Positions 1-6,603 of a DNA stretch of 7,690 bases are shown here, piece after piece; positions within the stretch are counted from its first letter, which is position 1, and each line of letters begins with the position of its first letter. This stretch comes from an uncultured Roseburia sp. (GTDB lineage: Bacteria; Bacillota; Clostridia; Lachnospirales; Lachnospiraceae), in the NCBI GenBank assembly GCA_905206195.1, contig CAJLGN010000054.1, positions 1-7,690 of the forward strand. Direction: 5' to 3'. The position numbers and the translations under genes were made by a program. A model generated the notes under the pieces. That model was not told where the DNA came from, searched no databases, and was given only the letters and a program-made list of their open reading frames with translations.

Positions 1-1815
1 CTCCAAAAATGGCACCAAGATATTTCCCAAAACCACGATCACCATGTTCACAGATCCGCGCTCGTAGCCGGCGAGAGTCAGCACCACGCCCATCATACCC
101 GCGTGGCTTAACGCAAACGCACCCACGCGAACAAACGAGATGCTGTTGGTCGCGTAGCTTAGCACCACATCAAATAATTCCACCAGCGCCTCCACAAAGA
201 ACATCACCTTGCTGCCCTCTGGGAACAGGCGCGCTTTGTGCTCCACCAGATGCGCCAGAGGCTCTTTTAACAGAATCGCGATGAGGGGGATTCCGACCAC
301 CGCCCCCAGGATTCCCACGGCAGGAATCGGATTTCCCGTGGCGTACAGCACGGCGCAGAGCACCGCGCATCCGTAGCAGATCATCCCCGCCACACCGCTC
401 TGACTAAAGAGCAATCGCCCGACGTCGTGCACCCGGATTGCATTTATGATATTTAGCGCCATGGCGACTAAGATCAGACCCATGCCAAATCCGATCGCGA
501 GCATCAGCGTTGTCATAATATTGTCCATCGGCCGCATCCACACGGGCGCAATCCACTCCTCAAATCCAAAGATACTGCCGTACATAAATCCAAAAAAGGT
601 GGACCACACACCCGCCAGTGCGACGATGGCCGCCAGATTCATTCTCTTAAAATAATACAGCAGGAATCCGCCCACCGCCAGGCACAAGCCCTGACCGATA
701 TCACCGAACATCACGCCGAACATAAAGGTGTAGGTCAGCGCGATAAATATGGTGGGATCCATCTCATTGTACGCCGGAAGCCCGTACATCTCCACGAACA
801 TCTGAAACGGCGCAAAAATCTTTGGGTTTTTGAGGCGTGTCGGCGGTTTTGCGCTGATGCCCTCCTTCACCTCCTCCAAAATGACATGGACCTTATCGTC
901 TTCTCTGATCTCCTCCTGAAAGCGTATCGCGTCTTTCTCACTCATCCACCCGTACAGAATATAATACTCCACATCGGTGTGTGGATTGTCCTTCATCCGG
1001 GGCTTTGTACAGACCGCAAGCTTTCGGATATCAAAATTTTCGCAGTAAGTCTTCAGGGAGAGGTACGCGCCCGCAAGCTCCTTTTTGTGCCTCGCGAGCA
1101 CTGTCTGCAGCTGCACCGTCAGTCCTTTGTACTCCCGCTCATTCTGCAGCAGCTTCCGCTCCGCCTCCCGGTAGGCTGCATCCGGTGTTCCCTCGAGAGA
1201 ATCCGGCAGATAAATCCGCTCAAAGTGAAACGACATACACACCGCATCCACCTCACTCTTGTAAAACTGTGGCACAAAATAAGCTCCCCAGACATAATTT
1301 TCATCGCTGTGGCACTCATAAAACATGACTTGATCCGTGTCGTGCATATACTGCTCCAGCCTCTGATAATCATCCCTCGAGATTCTCCCCAGCCGCAGCG
1401 CAATAAAATGAAATTCCAAAATCTTGCGGAATTCATAATCCAATTCCCGGAACGGTGCCACCTGCCGCATCAGCTTTTGAATCTCCGCTCGCTCCTCGCT
1501 CAACTCCGCCTGACGCTCCCGAATCTCACTCACGAGACTGCCGGTGGTCTCAACAATCTGCTCCGCCTTGGCAGGCTCCATCTTTTCCGCCCCGCCCCCC
1601 GGTTCTTCCCCCAAATATTCCCACAAGTCCTTCGCCTTGCCATAGACATCCTTATATACGTTCGTCTCGGCAAAAGGTCTGACGTACGCGAGGCTGCTCA
1701 AGCTGGCAATCGCATTTTCAAAATGAATATCATACTTACTCAGATACACATCCATGACGCGGTCAATATCATCCTTCGGCCCTGTAATGTGCAGTAGTTC
1801 CATCTTCTCGACCAC
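1..1815 (-). CDS. ntpI: V-type ATP synthase subunit I (a-type stator subunit), 3' end cut by window edge
   Basis: This is the membrane stator subunit of the A/V-type rotary ATPase. With the K ring it forms the ion path and links the ring to the peripheral stalks. The 605 visible codons are open to the window edge. Residues 1 to about 340 are a hydrophilic, charged and partly coiled-coil cytosolic half, opening MVEKMELLHITGPKDDIDRV. From about residue 355 the chain is strongly hydrophobic with several membrane segments. Family hallmarks are FGVMFGDIGQG near residue 365 and SFVRVGAFALSHAG near 560-573. The arginine at about 563 matches the essential arginine that faces the ring carboxylate in V-ATPase a-subunits (family knowledge). 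Family members have roughly 640-660 residues, so about 40-55 are missing. I chose the GTG start because GGAGGT lies 7 bases upstream. An in-frame ATG at 1830 has no ribosome site and contains part of that GGAGGT. The gene lies 34 bases after subunit C in the same operon. Confidence 0.95.
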   Translation of the reverse strand, partial: MVEKMELLHITGPKDDIDRVMDVYLSKYDIHFENAIASLSSLAYVRPFAETNVYKDVYGKAKDLWEYLGEEPGGGAEKMEPAKAEQIVETTGSLVSEIRERQAELSEERAEIQKLMRQVAPFRELDYEFRKILEFHFIALRLGRISRDDYQRLEQYMHDTDQVMFYECHSDENYVWGAYFVPQFYKSEVDAVCMSFHFERIYLPDSLEGTPDAAYREAERKLLQNEREYKGLTVQLQTVLARHKKELAGAYLSLKTYCENFDIRKLAVCTKPRMKDNPHTDVEYYILYGWMSEKDAIRFQEEIREDDKVHVILEEVKEGISAKPPTRLKNPKIFAPFQMFVEMYGLPAYNEMDPTIFIALTYTFMFGVMFGDIGQGLCLAVGGFLLYYFKRMNLAAIVALAGVWSTFFGFMYGSIFGFEEWIAPVWMRPMDNIMTTLMLAIGFGMGLILVAMALNIINAIRVHDVGRLLFSQSGVAGMICYGCAVLCAVLYATGNPIPAVGILGAVVGIPLIAILLKEPLAHLVEHKARLFPEGSKVMFFVEALVELFDVVLSYATNSISFVRVGAFALSHAGMMGVVLTLAGYERGSVNMVIVVLGNILVPFLE

Positions 1816-1822
1816 TGTAAAA

Positions 1823-1828
1823 ACCTCC
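1823..1828 (-). promoter_or_regulatory. Ribosome binding site that fixes the GTG start of ntpI
   Basis: The minus strand reads GGAGGT here, 7 bases before GTG at 1815-1813. The competing ATG at 1830-1828 overlaps the first base of this site and has only AGCAGATA before it. The site therefore favours the GTG. Confidence 0.6.
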
Positions 1829-1849
1829 ATTATCTGCTTTTTGCCACAG

Positions 1850-2893
1850 TTATACCACCGTCATCAGTACCAGATCCTGTATCTCCCGCGCTGGAATCCG
1901 ATACCGCACGCCCTCTAAGACCGTCGTAAGCGCGTCGATCTCATTCTCCTTATCATACAAGTATTTCAAAACCGAAGCGATGGACATCGGGTGCTTCTGG
2001 CAAAGCCGTTGATAAGTCTTCTCCATCACCCTCCCGAATGTGATGTCATCCCCCAGTTTTATCTCAGAATGCTTCCCGGTAAAATATGCCGTCCGACCCA
2101 GAGCCTCGACAAACATCTCCGGATTCTCCGCCGCGAGCAGCGCCTTCACCTGCGATCGTGTGAGACGGTGTTGGATGGGTATCAGGTGCGCTTGGATATC
2201 CGCCTCGCTCCTTTCAAAAAAACGCTTGGAGCGGTACATCCACATAATATTCTGCCAGTCAATCTCCGTGCCGAGGATCTGCGCATAGATCTCTCTCATC
2301 CCTTCATCCTTCAAATGCCTCATCCGCTTCCACGCCGTCTTATAGTAGAAGATGTCCAACTGCACGGCACAATCTGCATACGTCGCCCCCGGGCGCTCCG
2401 TCAGACGCCGCAAAAACTCCTCATACCTCGTTCCTGCAACCGCCTGCAAAAGCTCCTGCACACTTCCCGCCGCCGCGAGCGCCTCCGCGTCAAAAGCAGC
2501 ATGCCTGGCAAAAAAGAGCTTCCGATATGGCAGACTCTGCCCCCCGCTCCCTTGGATGGCACGCTCCAGACAGCTTTTGAGCACATTCACCTCGTAGCGC
2601 ATAAAAATGATCTCAAGACCTCTCCGCTGCTCCCCGCTTGCAAAGCGGTAGAGCTTGGCGTAATCCAAATAGAGTGAATCTCCGATCACCGCCTCAACCT
2701 GCGCCCTGTGCGCAATCCCCTCATGACTCTGATAGATCGGCGCATAACTTCCATACTCCCGCAAAAATCCAATCAGTTCCTCCACAGTCTCATATTCTGA
2801 CAGCCTTATGATCTCCTCACGGCCAAGAAGTGCGCCGTGCATGGCCTTCGTCTTCGTGACGAGACCGCTGTAAACCAATAATCCCCCCGCCAT
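1850..2893 (-). CDS. ntpC: V-type ATP synthase subunit C (AC39/V0D family)
   Basis: This is subunit C of the A/V-type ATPase, the funnel-shaped, helix-rich protein that sits on the membrane ring and couples it to the central stalk. The 347-residue length fits the V0D/AC39 family (about 330-350). Recognisable blocks are the N-terminal GLVTKTKAMHGALL, a central RFASGEQRRGLEIIFMRYEV near residues 85-104, then FYYKTAWKRMRHL, TEIDWQNIMWMYRSKRFF near 210, and a C-terminal KENEIDALTTVLEGVRY. The last block resembles the conserved 'KExEixnlrxil.G' helix of the family. It is soluble with no membrane segment. The ATG at 2893 has AGGAGG 8 bases upstream. It lies 58 bases after the small stalk gene and 34 before ntpI, in one operon. 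Placing C directly before I differs from the Enterococcus hirae ntp order, where C follows E. Confidence 0.93.
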   Translation of the reverse strand: MAGGLLVYSGLVTKTKAMHGALLGREEIIRLSEYETVEELIGFLREYGSYAPIYQSHEGIAHRAQVEAVIGDSLYLDYAKLYRFASGEQRRGLEIIFMRYEVNVLKSCLERAIQGSGGQSLPYRKLFFARHAAFDAEALAAAGSVQELLQAVAGTRYEEFLRRLTERPGATYADCAVQLDIFYYKTAWKRMRHLKDEGMREIYAQILGTEIDWQNIMWMYRSKRFFERSEADIQAHLIPIQHRLTRSQVKALLAAENPEMFVEALGRTAYFTGKHSEIKLGDDITFGRVMEKTYQRLCQKHPMSIASVLKYLYDKENEIDALTTVLEGVRYRIPAREIQDLVLMTVV

Positions 2894-2951
2894 TTCATTC
2901 TCCTCCTGCCCGCTTCGATTCCCCTCTCGGGTGTTCTAGCGACAAACGTCT

Positions 2952-3266
2952 CTACTGCGTCACCCGATCCATAATCTCCTGCGCCAACACCTCCTCGCGC
3001 TCCGCAAACAGGAATTCAAGCTTCTCCAGCGCAGCTCTGCTCTCCTCCCGCATCCTCTCCATTCTTGTATCCGCCTCCGCCTCAAGCCTGCTGGAAAGCC
3101 GCTGTGTGGCTTCCTCCTCCAGCTGTTCATATTTTGCATCGATCGCGTGCTTGTCCTGCTCGAACTGCAGCGCCATCCGCCCCTTCTGCTCCTCCGCCGC
3201 GCGCAGAATGGCATCTGCCTTTTGTTCGATCTCGTTCAGCCTCGTAATAATCTCATTCATGAACAA
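2952..3266 (-). CDS. Small coiled-coil V-type ATPase stalk subunit (G/H-like)
   Basis: This 104-residue, highly charged protein has heptad-like Glu/Lys/Arg/Leu spacing along nearly its whole length (EIEQKADAILRAAEEQ, then YEQLEEEATQRLSSRLEAEA) and no membrane segment. That pattern, and its place as first gene of the V-ATPase operon, fit the peripheral-stalk G/H subunit, which pairs with subunit E to tie the catalytic head to subunit I. The family call rests on composition and context rather than a catalytic motif. Two starts are close: TTG at 3266 with AAAGG 7 bases upstream, and ATG at 3260, for which AAAGG is 13 bases away. I kept TTG because of the spacing. ATG would only remove two residues. 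The leader from the promoter is about 30 bases. Confidence 0.8.
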   Translation of the reverse strand: MFMNEIITRLNEIEQKADAILRAAEEQKGRMALQFEQDKHAIDAKYEQLEEEATQRLSSRLEAEADTRMERMREESRAALEKLEFLFAEREEVLAQEIMDRVTQ

Positions 3267-3301
3267 TATCCAACCTTTCTCGAAATTCTGCTCTTCCTAT
3301 T

Positions 3302-3330
3302 ATTATATCCCTTTTAAAATTTCATGTCAA
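3302..3330 (-). promoter_or_regulatory. Full-consensus sigma-A promoter of the V-ATPase operon
   Basis: On the minus strand TTGACA (3330-3325) and TATAAT (3307-3302) are separated by exactly 17 bases, a 12/12 match to the housekeeping consensus. An A/T-rich tract lies upstream. Transcription would start near 3295, about 30 bases before the stalk-subunit start. It lies just after the terminator of the small gene, so the operon is insulated. Confidence 0.88.
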
Positions 3331-3363
3331 AAAACAAACATCCAATTTATGGAATCATCGCAC

Positions 3364-3415
3364 AAAAAAACTCTTCGTCTCAAAGAAGAATATCATCTTC
3401 CTCAAAACAAAGAGT
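3364..3415 (-). terminator. Rho-independent terminator of the small gene
   Basis: On the minus strand ACTCTTTG (3415-3408) pairs with CGAAGAGT (3377-3370), with one G-U pair. Inside it AGGAAGA pairs with TCTTCTT around a 6-base loop. The structure is followed at once by a run of seven T (3370-3364). It begins 17 bases after the stop codon of the small gene. It has no U tract in the plus direction, so it is one-way. Confidence 0.8.
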
Positions 3416-3432
3416 CCTGCTCTCTATCTGGA

Positions 3433-3645
3433 TTAAGCTTCCGCAGATCTCTGCAATCTGGCGGTGATCTCCCTGACCTCTGCCATAATCGCTAAGTACA
3501 TCTCCTGCTCGAGTCCCACCGGCGACATATGCGGATGCTCCCGCTTCATCCGGTATGCCTGCTTCAGCAGGCTTCTCTTGCTCTCCTCAAGTTCCCATAT
3601 CTGCTCTCTGCTCATAACATCCCCATTTCCTGCGCCTGCGCGCAT
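3433..3645 (-). CDS. Small uncharacterised protein (about 60-70 residues)
   Basis: I do not recognise this family. The core, from SREQIWELEESKRSLLKQAY through MKREHPHMSPVGLEQEMYLA to the end, is hydrophilic and predicted mostly helical. A conspicuous His/Pro-rich turn (EHPHMSP) links the two helices. No signal peptide, membrane segment or metal-site pattern is visible. The start is uncertain: ATG at 3645 has GAGG 4 bases upstream (AGAGGAGAT); ATG at 3615 gives 60 residues starting MSREQ with a weak GGGG site; GTG at 3678 would lie almost at the predicted transcription start. A terminator directly downstream and a promoter-like element upstream support a real single-gene unit. It lies between mecA and the V-ATPase operon, but nothing ties it functionally to either. 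It could be a small regulatory or adaptor protein; that is speculation. Confidence 0.65.
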   Translation of the reverse strand: MRAGAGNGDVMSREQIWELEESKRSLLKQAYRMKREHPHMSPVGLEQEMYLAIMAEVREITARLQRSAEA

Positions 3646-3685
3646 ATCTCCTCTGATACATACATCTTGTGTACGCACTCACTCA

Positions 3686-3719
3686 ATAATAGCATATCTG
3701 GTGGGAAATGGAAGTCCAA
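3686..3719 (-). promoter_or_regulatory. Probable extended -10 promoter of the small gene
   Basis: The minus strand reads TGCTATTAT at 3694-3686, an extended -10 element (TGn plus a 5/6 match to TATAAT) with no good -35 at 17 bases. An overlapping alternative is TTGGAC (3719-3714), a 17-base spacer and TATGCT (3696-3691). Either predicts a transcript starting about 3679-3685 and a leader of roughly 35-70 bases, depending on the start codon. Confidence 0.45.
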
Positions 3720-3797
3720 GTTATTGGTCACTTTAACCAAATTTTTCTCTGACTTTTGATGTATTTGCCTATTTACAAAATCATTTTTATCGATTCT

Positions 3798-4460
3798 TTA
3801 CAACTCCATCAGCATCTGCAGTGCCTCGTTTCTCAAAATACAGCTCCCGTGTTCTCTGATGTGTGCAATCTGCGCCATATCCGAATAATGACCGTCGTCA
3901 TACTCCACTGTTCCAAATGCAAACGGACGCATCTCCTCCTTGGAAAATCCGGTAAAATCCAAAACCAGATAATAACTCTCCATCAGTTTATAGAGACTGC
4001 TCTTTGGCACTTTTGCCGGGAAGCACACCCGACTCATCCGCATCATGTCCTCCAGTGAGGCAAAGCGCAGTGCGCAGAGCATCGGCTCCGCCTTCACCCT
4101 CGGCTTTGGCGCCTCGACTTCCTCCTGGCGCAGCTGCTTTAATTCCTCCAACCGCTCCGGCTCAAGCTGCTTTATAATGCGGTTCATAGTATCTACGAGA
4201 TTCTTAAAAGAAGTATTTCCCTCCTCGCCAAATGTGATTGCCATGCTGTGATCCTGCAAAAGCTCGGCCTTCACCATCGGAGAGACCTCCTCCATATCAA
4301 TATCCTCCCGCTCCTCCACCATTCCGAGCACAACCCGCATGAATTTCTGGGTGGTCTCGCTGTTTCCGATAATCTCGTCAATGTCAAATCCCATGTCCCG
4401 AATCTCTTCCTCCGTCAGGGCACAGCGAATCTTATTCTCTCCTATACGTTCGATGTCCAT
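3798..4460 (-). CDS. mecA: Adaptor protein MecA
   Basis: MecA is a cytosolic adaptor that hands protein substrates to the ClpC/ClpP protease and stimulates ClpC assembly. In Bacillus it controls ComK and competence. The 220 residues match the usual size and two-domain layout. The N-terminal substrate-binding part starts MDIERIGENKIRCALTEEEI, the classic MecA opening. A charged, proline-containing linker follows around residues 98-125 (EELKQLRQEEVEAPKPRVKA). The C-terminal ClpC-binding domain (about 128-220) contains LRFASLEDMM, SLYKLMESYYLVLDF and a late HIREHGSCILRNEALQML block. I chose ATG at 4460 because GAGG lies 6 bases upstream; an in-frame GTG at 4472 has no better site and overlaps that GAGG. 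It has its own promoter. No clear terminator was found between it and the small gene, so some read-through is possible. Its substrate here is unknown, and competence should not be assumed. Confidence 0.93.
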   Translation of the reverse strand: MDIERIGENKIRCALTEEEIRDMGFDIDEIIGNSETTQKFMRVVLGMVEEREDIDMEEVSPMVKAELLQDHSMAITFGEEGNTSFKNLVDTMNRIIKQLEPERLEELKQLRQEEVEAPKPRVKAEPMLCALRFASLEDMMRMSRVCFPAKVPKSSLYKLMESYYLVLDFTGFSKEEMRPFAFGTVEYDDGHYSDMAQIAHIREHGSCILRNEALQMLMEL

Positions 4461-4511
4461 ATGTATCCTCACTTACAAAAAAACAGTTCCTCAAAAAGTT
4501 TTATAGGTTTT

Positions 4512-4540
4512 ATTATCCTATTTTTTTATAAGTTTGTAAA
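4512..4540 (-). promoter_or_regulatory. Sigma-A promoter of mecA
   Basis: The minus strand has TTTACA (4540-4535, 5/6) and GATAAT (4517-4512, 5/6) exactly 17 bases apart, in an A/T-rich setting. The predicted start near 4505 gives a leader of about 45 bases that includes a seven-T run. This promoter makes mecA independent of the ABC cassette upstream. Confidence 0.7.
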
Positions 4541-4615
4541 GTCCCACTTCCAGGTAAAGCTCCAGGAAATCATTTGAAAAATCACCAAAAACAACAAAAA
4601 GGATAAAAGCGATGT

Positions 4616-5266
4616 CTAAAACTTCTTTTTTTCCATAATGCGGATGCTGACGACCAAAGAGATGAGAATCACGGATACAAAGCCCGCAAAACCGATCACA
4701 CTCCAACCCGCCGTGCCAATCTTAGATATCCAGTGAAAGTCCAGATTCACTCTTGTCGACTTCACAATTCTCCCGATCAGCATAGCTGCGCCAAAAATCC
4801 CGAATGAGACCAGCATTGCGGCGATGCGACTCTTCTCCGCTCCGACCTTTAACTGCACCGGAAGCAGAACCGCTATCACGCCCAACAGCGACACAAATGC
4901 GCTCGCTGCCCCGATCAGCCACTCTAGCATATTGGTCTGCGGGTTCTGTATCCACGTATAGATCCCGGCTGCAGTTGTGATCAAAAGCCATGTCCCACCG
5001 CCAACGATCAGTACGAGCAGATACTTTTCCACAGCGTATTCCCTGCGGCTTATCGGCATCGTGAACAGATAAAAAAATCCGTTGTTGTACTCGTCATAGC
5101 TGATCGTGCTCAATGTAAAAAACGCGGCGACAAGCGTGCAGTAACTGACCACAAAATACAGGTTCTGTCCCGCCAGAGCAAATACAAGTGCGATCACCAG
5201 AATGGACAAAAAGAACTGCCGCTGGTTCTTCATCAGTCTCAAATCTTTTACAAGCAAGCCTTTCAT
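4616..5266 (-). CDS. ABC-2 type transporter permease
   Basis: This is the membrane half of an ABC exporter encoded with the preceding ATPase. The 216 residues hold six likely membrane segments, at about 18-34, 37-57, 82-105, 116-137, 147-167 and 187-209. A basic N-terminus precedes them and a lysine-rich tail (MEKKKF) follows. The loop after the second segment, YDEYNNGFFYLFTMPISRRE followed by YAVEKYLL, matches the pattern of the small ABC-2 permease family (ABC2_membrane_5-like), where a 'lP.sR...v..Kyl' motif follows the second helix. The start ATG overlaps the ATPase stop as ATGA, with GGGGGAG 5 bases upstream, which indicates translational coupling. The cargo cannot be read from the sequence. 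Related YtrA-regulated systems respond to cell-envelope stress or peptide antibiotics (family knowledge), but a role here is inference. Confidence 0.88.
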   Translation of the reverse strand: MKGLLVKDLRLMKNQRQFFLSILVIALVFALAGQNLYFVVSYCTLVAAFFTLSTISYDEYNNGFFYLFTMPISRREYAVEKYLLVLIVGGGTWLLITTAAGIYTWIQNPQTNMLEWLIGAASAFVSLLGVIAVLLPVQLKVGAEKSRIAAMLVSFGIFGAAMLIGRIVKSTRVNLDFHWISKIGTAGWSVIGFAGFVSVILISLVVSIRIMEKKKF

Positions 5267-6135
5267 ACTCTCTCCCCCTTTGTCATCAAAATAATCACAT
5301 CATCGATATTTCCCTTCTCGACGACAAGTCCCGAATTATTTTCCTGGTAGAACTGTCTGTCATCCGTCAGCAGACAGCTGCCAAAACTCTCCGTTTTGCG
5401 GTACAGGAGATGGCTTTTGTCCAGACACTCATATTGTCTGGCATCTGCCTTAATCACACCGTAGCTGCCCAAGAGTACATCCGTCTCCTCGTGCAGGATA
5501 ATTTTCCCCGCGTGTATCATGTAGATATCATCGCAGAATTTTTCTAGATCGCCGGAAATATGGGAGCTGATAAGCACAGAGGCATCGCCGCGCTCCTCCA
5601 GATAATCCTGCAGAAGAGTTAAGAGCTCCTCCCGCGCCACGACGTCAAGCCCCGCTGTCGGCTCATCCAGAATCAGAAGCTTCGCCCCGTGCGACATCGC
5701 CGCGATCATCTTTAGCTTCGCCTTCATTCCCGTGGAAAATTCTTTGATTTTTTTGTTGTTCGGCAATCCGAATCGCCTACAGCGCTCCACAAAATCCCCT
5801 TTTGAAAAACGAGTGTACATCGCGTTTAAAATTGCTGCGATATCCTGCACCGTCAAATACTCACTAAAGCCGGAATCGGATAATACCACGCCGATCTTCT
5901 CCTTATCCGCAGGGGTGAGTGCAGTGTGACTTTTTCCAAATACGGTAATCTCACCCGCATCAATCGGAATCAGATCAAGCGCCGCCTGAAAGGTCGTACT
6001 CTTTCCCGCTCCGTTCGACCCGATCAACGCGGTGATCATGCCCGGGCGCACCTCCAGGGAACACTCCAATGTAAATGTTCCATAATTCTTTCTGACATTC
6101 GTCAATCGTAACATGACTGCCTCCTTATTCTCCAT
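5263..6135 (-). CDS. ABC transporter ATP-binding protein
   Basis: This is the ATPase that powers the partner permease. Its 290 residues show Walker A GSNGAGKST (39-47), a signature FSTGMKAKLKM (133-143, in place of LSGGQ), Walker B LLILDEPTAGLD (153-164, with the D-loop) and the switch histidine in SSH (192). The position where a Q-loop glutamine is expected reads IGVVLSDSGF. The replacement is known in the BcrA/YtrB-like drug and peptide exporters, which also favour the variant signature. The last 75 or so residues are a divergent C-terminal extension. There are two credible starts: ATG at 6135 (GGAGG 6 bases upstream) and ATG at 6114, giving MLRLTNVRKNYG, with a stronger AAGGAGG 5 bases upstream. 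Residue numbers use the longer form. It lies 17 bases after the regulator gene and overlaps the permease by four bases, in one operon. Confidence 0.94.
   Translation of the reverse strand: MENKEAVMLRLTNVRKNYGTFTLECSLEVRPGMITALIGSNGAGKSTTFQAALDLIPIDAGEITVFGKSHTALTPADKEKIGVVLSDSGFSEYLTVQDIAAILNAMYTRFSKGDFVERCRRFGLPNNKKIKEFSTGMKAKLKMIAAMSHGAKLLILDEPTAGLDVVAREELLTLLQDYLEERGDASVLISSHISGDLEKFCDDIYMIHAGKIILHEETDVLLGSYGVIKADARQYECLDKSHLLYRKTESFGSCLLTDDRQFYQENNSGLVVEKGNIDDVIILMTKGERV
6120..6126 (-). promoter_or_regulatory. Internal strong ribosome site supporting an alternative ABC ATPase start
   Basis: AAGGAGG on the minus strand lies 5 bases before ATG at 6114-6112 and inside the first codons of the longer form. 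The outer start at 6135 has its own GGAGG at 6146-6142. Either or both may be used, differing by seven residues (MENKEAV). Confidence 0.5.
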
Positions 6136-6152
6136 GACAATCCTCCCGCCGT

Positions 6153-6524
6153 TTATGGCTCAAGCACCAGCGCAAACAACTCCCGCAGCTCTGCGTCGCT
6201 CATGCCGCAGCTTCTGCCCTTCTGCACTGCCTCCTCCAGGCACTCCTCGACCTCTCTCCTGCACGCCTCCTCCAAAAGAGAAGGGTTCGCCGGCAAGATA
6301 AAACTTCCCTTTCCATGCACCGTCGCAATCAGCCCTTCCTCCTCCAGAAGGTCGTAAGCCTTCTTTACCGTCAGCGCACTGATTTTCAAATCTTTCGCCA
6401 GCGCGCGGACGCTGGGCAACGCCTCGCCCTCTCTGGCCGTACCAGTTAAGATTTCGTTCTTGATCCGTTCCACGATCTGCTCATAAATAGGCTGCATGGA
6501 TGAATTATTCACAATAATCTTCAT
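6153..6524 (-). CDS. GntR-family (YtrA subfamily) transcriptional regulator
   Basis: This is a DNA-binding repressor of the short YtrA type. The 123 residues consist of an N-terminal winged helix-turn-helix (about 10-76) and only a short, acidic helical tail (about 80-123) for dimerisation and signal sensing. The signature blocks are QPIYEQIVERIKNEILTG (11-28), LPSVRALAKDL (36-46), the recognition helix SALTVKKAYDLLEEEG (49-64) and the wing HGKGSFI. I chose ATG at 6524 because AGAGGA lies 6 bases upstream. A GTG at 6545 would add seven residues but has no site. It is first in the cassette with the ABC ATPase and permease, the usual arrangement for YtrA regulators, which repress their own transporter operon (family knowledge). 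The palindrome over its promoter is the obvious operator. The inducer is unknown. Confidence 0.92.
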   Translation of the reverse strand: MKIIVNNSSMQPIYEQIVERIKNEILTGTAREGEALPSVRALAKDLKISALTVKKAYDLLEEEGLIATVHGKGSFILPANPSLLEEACRREVEECLEEAVQKGRSCGMSDAELRELFALVLEP

Positions 6525-6574
6525 TTTATTTCCTCTGTTCTCCACATTTGCGCATTGTGTTCTCTGTGATTAAC

Positions 6575-6603
6575 AGTATAAAACAGCACATAACAGTTGT
6601 CAA
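6575..6603 (-). promoter_or_regulatory. Sigma-A promoter of the gntR-ABC operon
   Basis: The minus strand has TTGACA (6603-6598, 6/6) and TATACT (6580-6575, 5/6) exactly 17 bases apart. The -35 lies on the centre of the large palindrome. One arm forms the spacer, and the -10 abuts its edge, so a bound repressor would block polymerase. The predicted start near 6568 gives a leader of about 44 bases. Confidence 0.82.

Noticed and set aside
9..284. 91-codon plus-strand frame at the left edge
   Set aside because: It is antisense to the conserved proton-path region of subunit I and is Pro/Arg/Ser-rich with no recognisable domain.
886..1797. 303-codon open frame on the plus strand
   Set aside because: It lies wholly antisense to ntpI, whose protein is clearly recognisable. 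The plus frame encodes a low-complexity Leu/Arg/His/Ile-rich chain with no family features and no ribosome site, so it is a codon-bias shadow.
1991..2677. 228-codon open frame on the plus strand
   Set aside because: It is antisense to subunit C and has arginine/leucine-rich shadow composition. No promoter or ribosome site is visible.
3701..3797. Terminator for mecA
   Set aside because: Only a 4-bp stem (AATC/GATT) lies near the stop, and the better hairpin at 3724-3740 has its U tract on the wrong strand. No convincing minus-strand terminator can be claimed.
4541..4615. Terminator after the ABC permease
   Set aside because: There are T-rich runs and a short AAGT/ACTT stem but no stable GC stem followed by T. 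The boundary is instead set by the mecA promoter.
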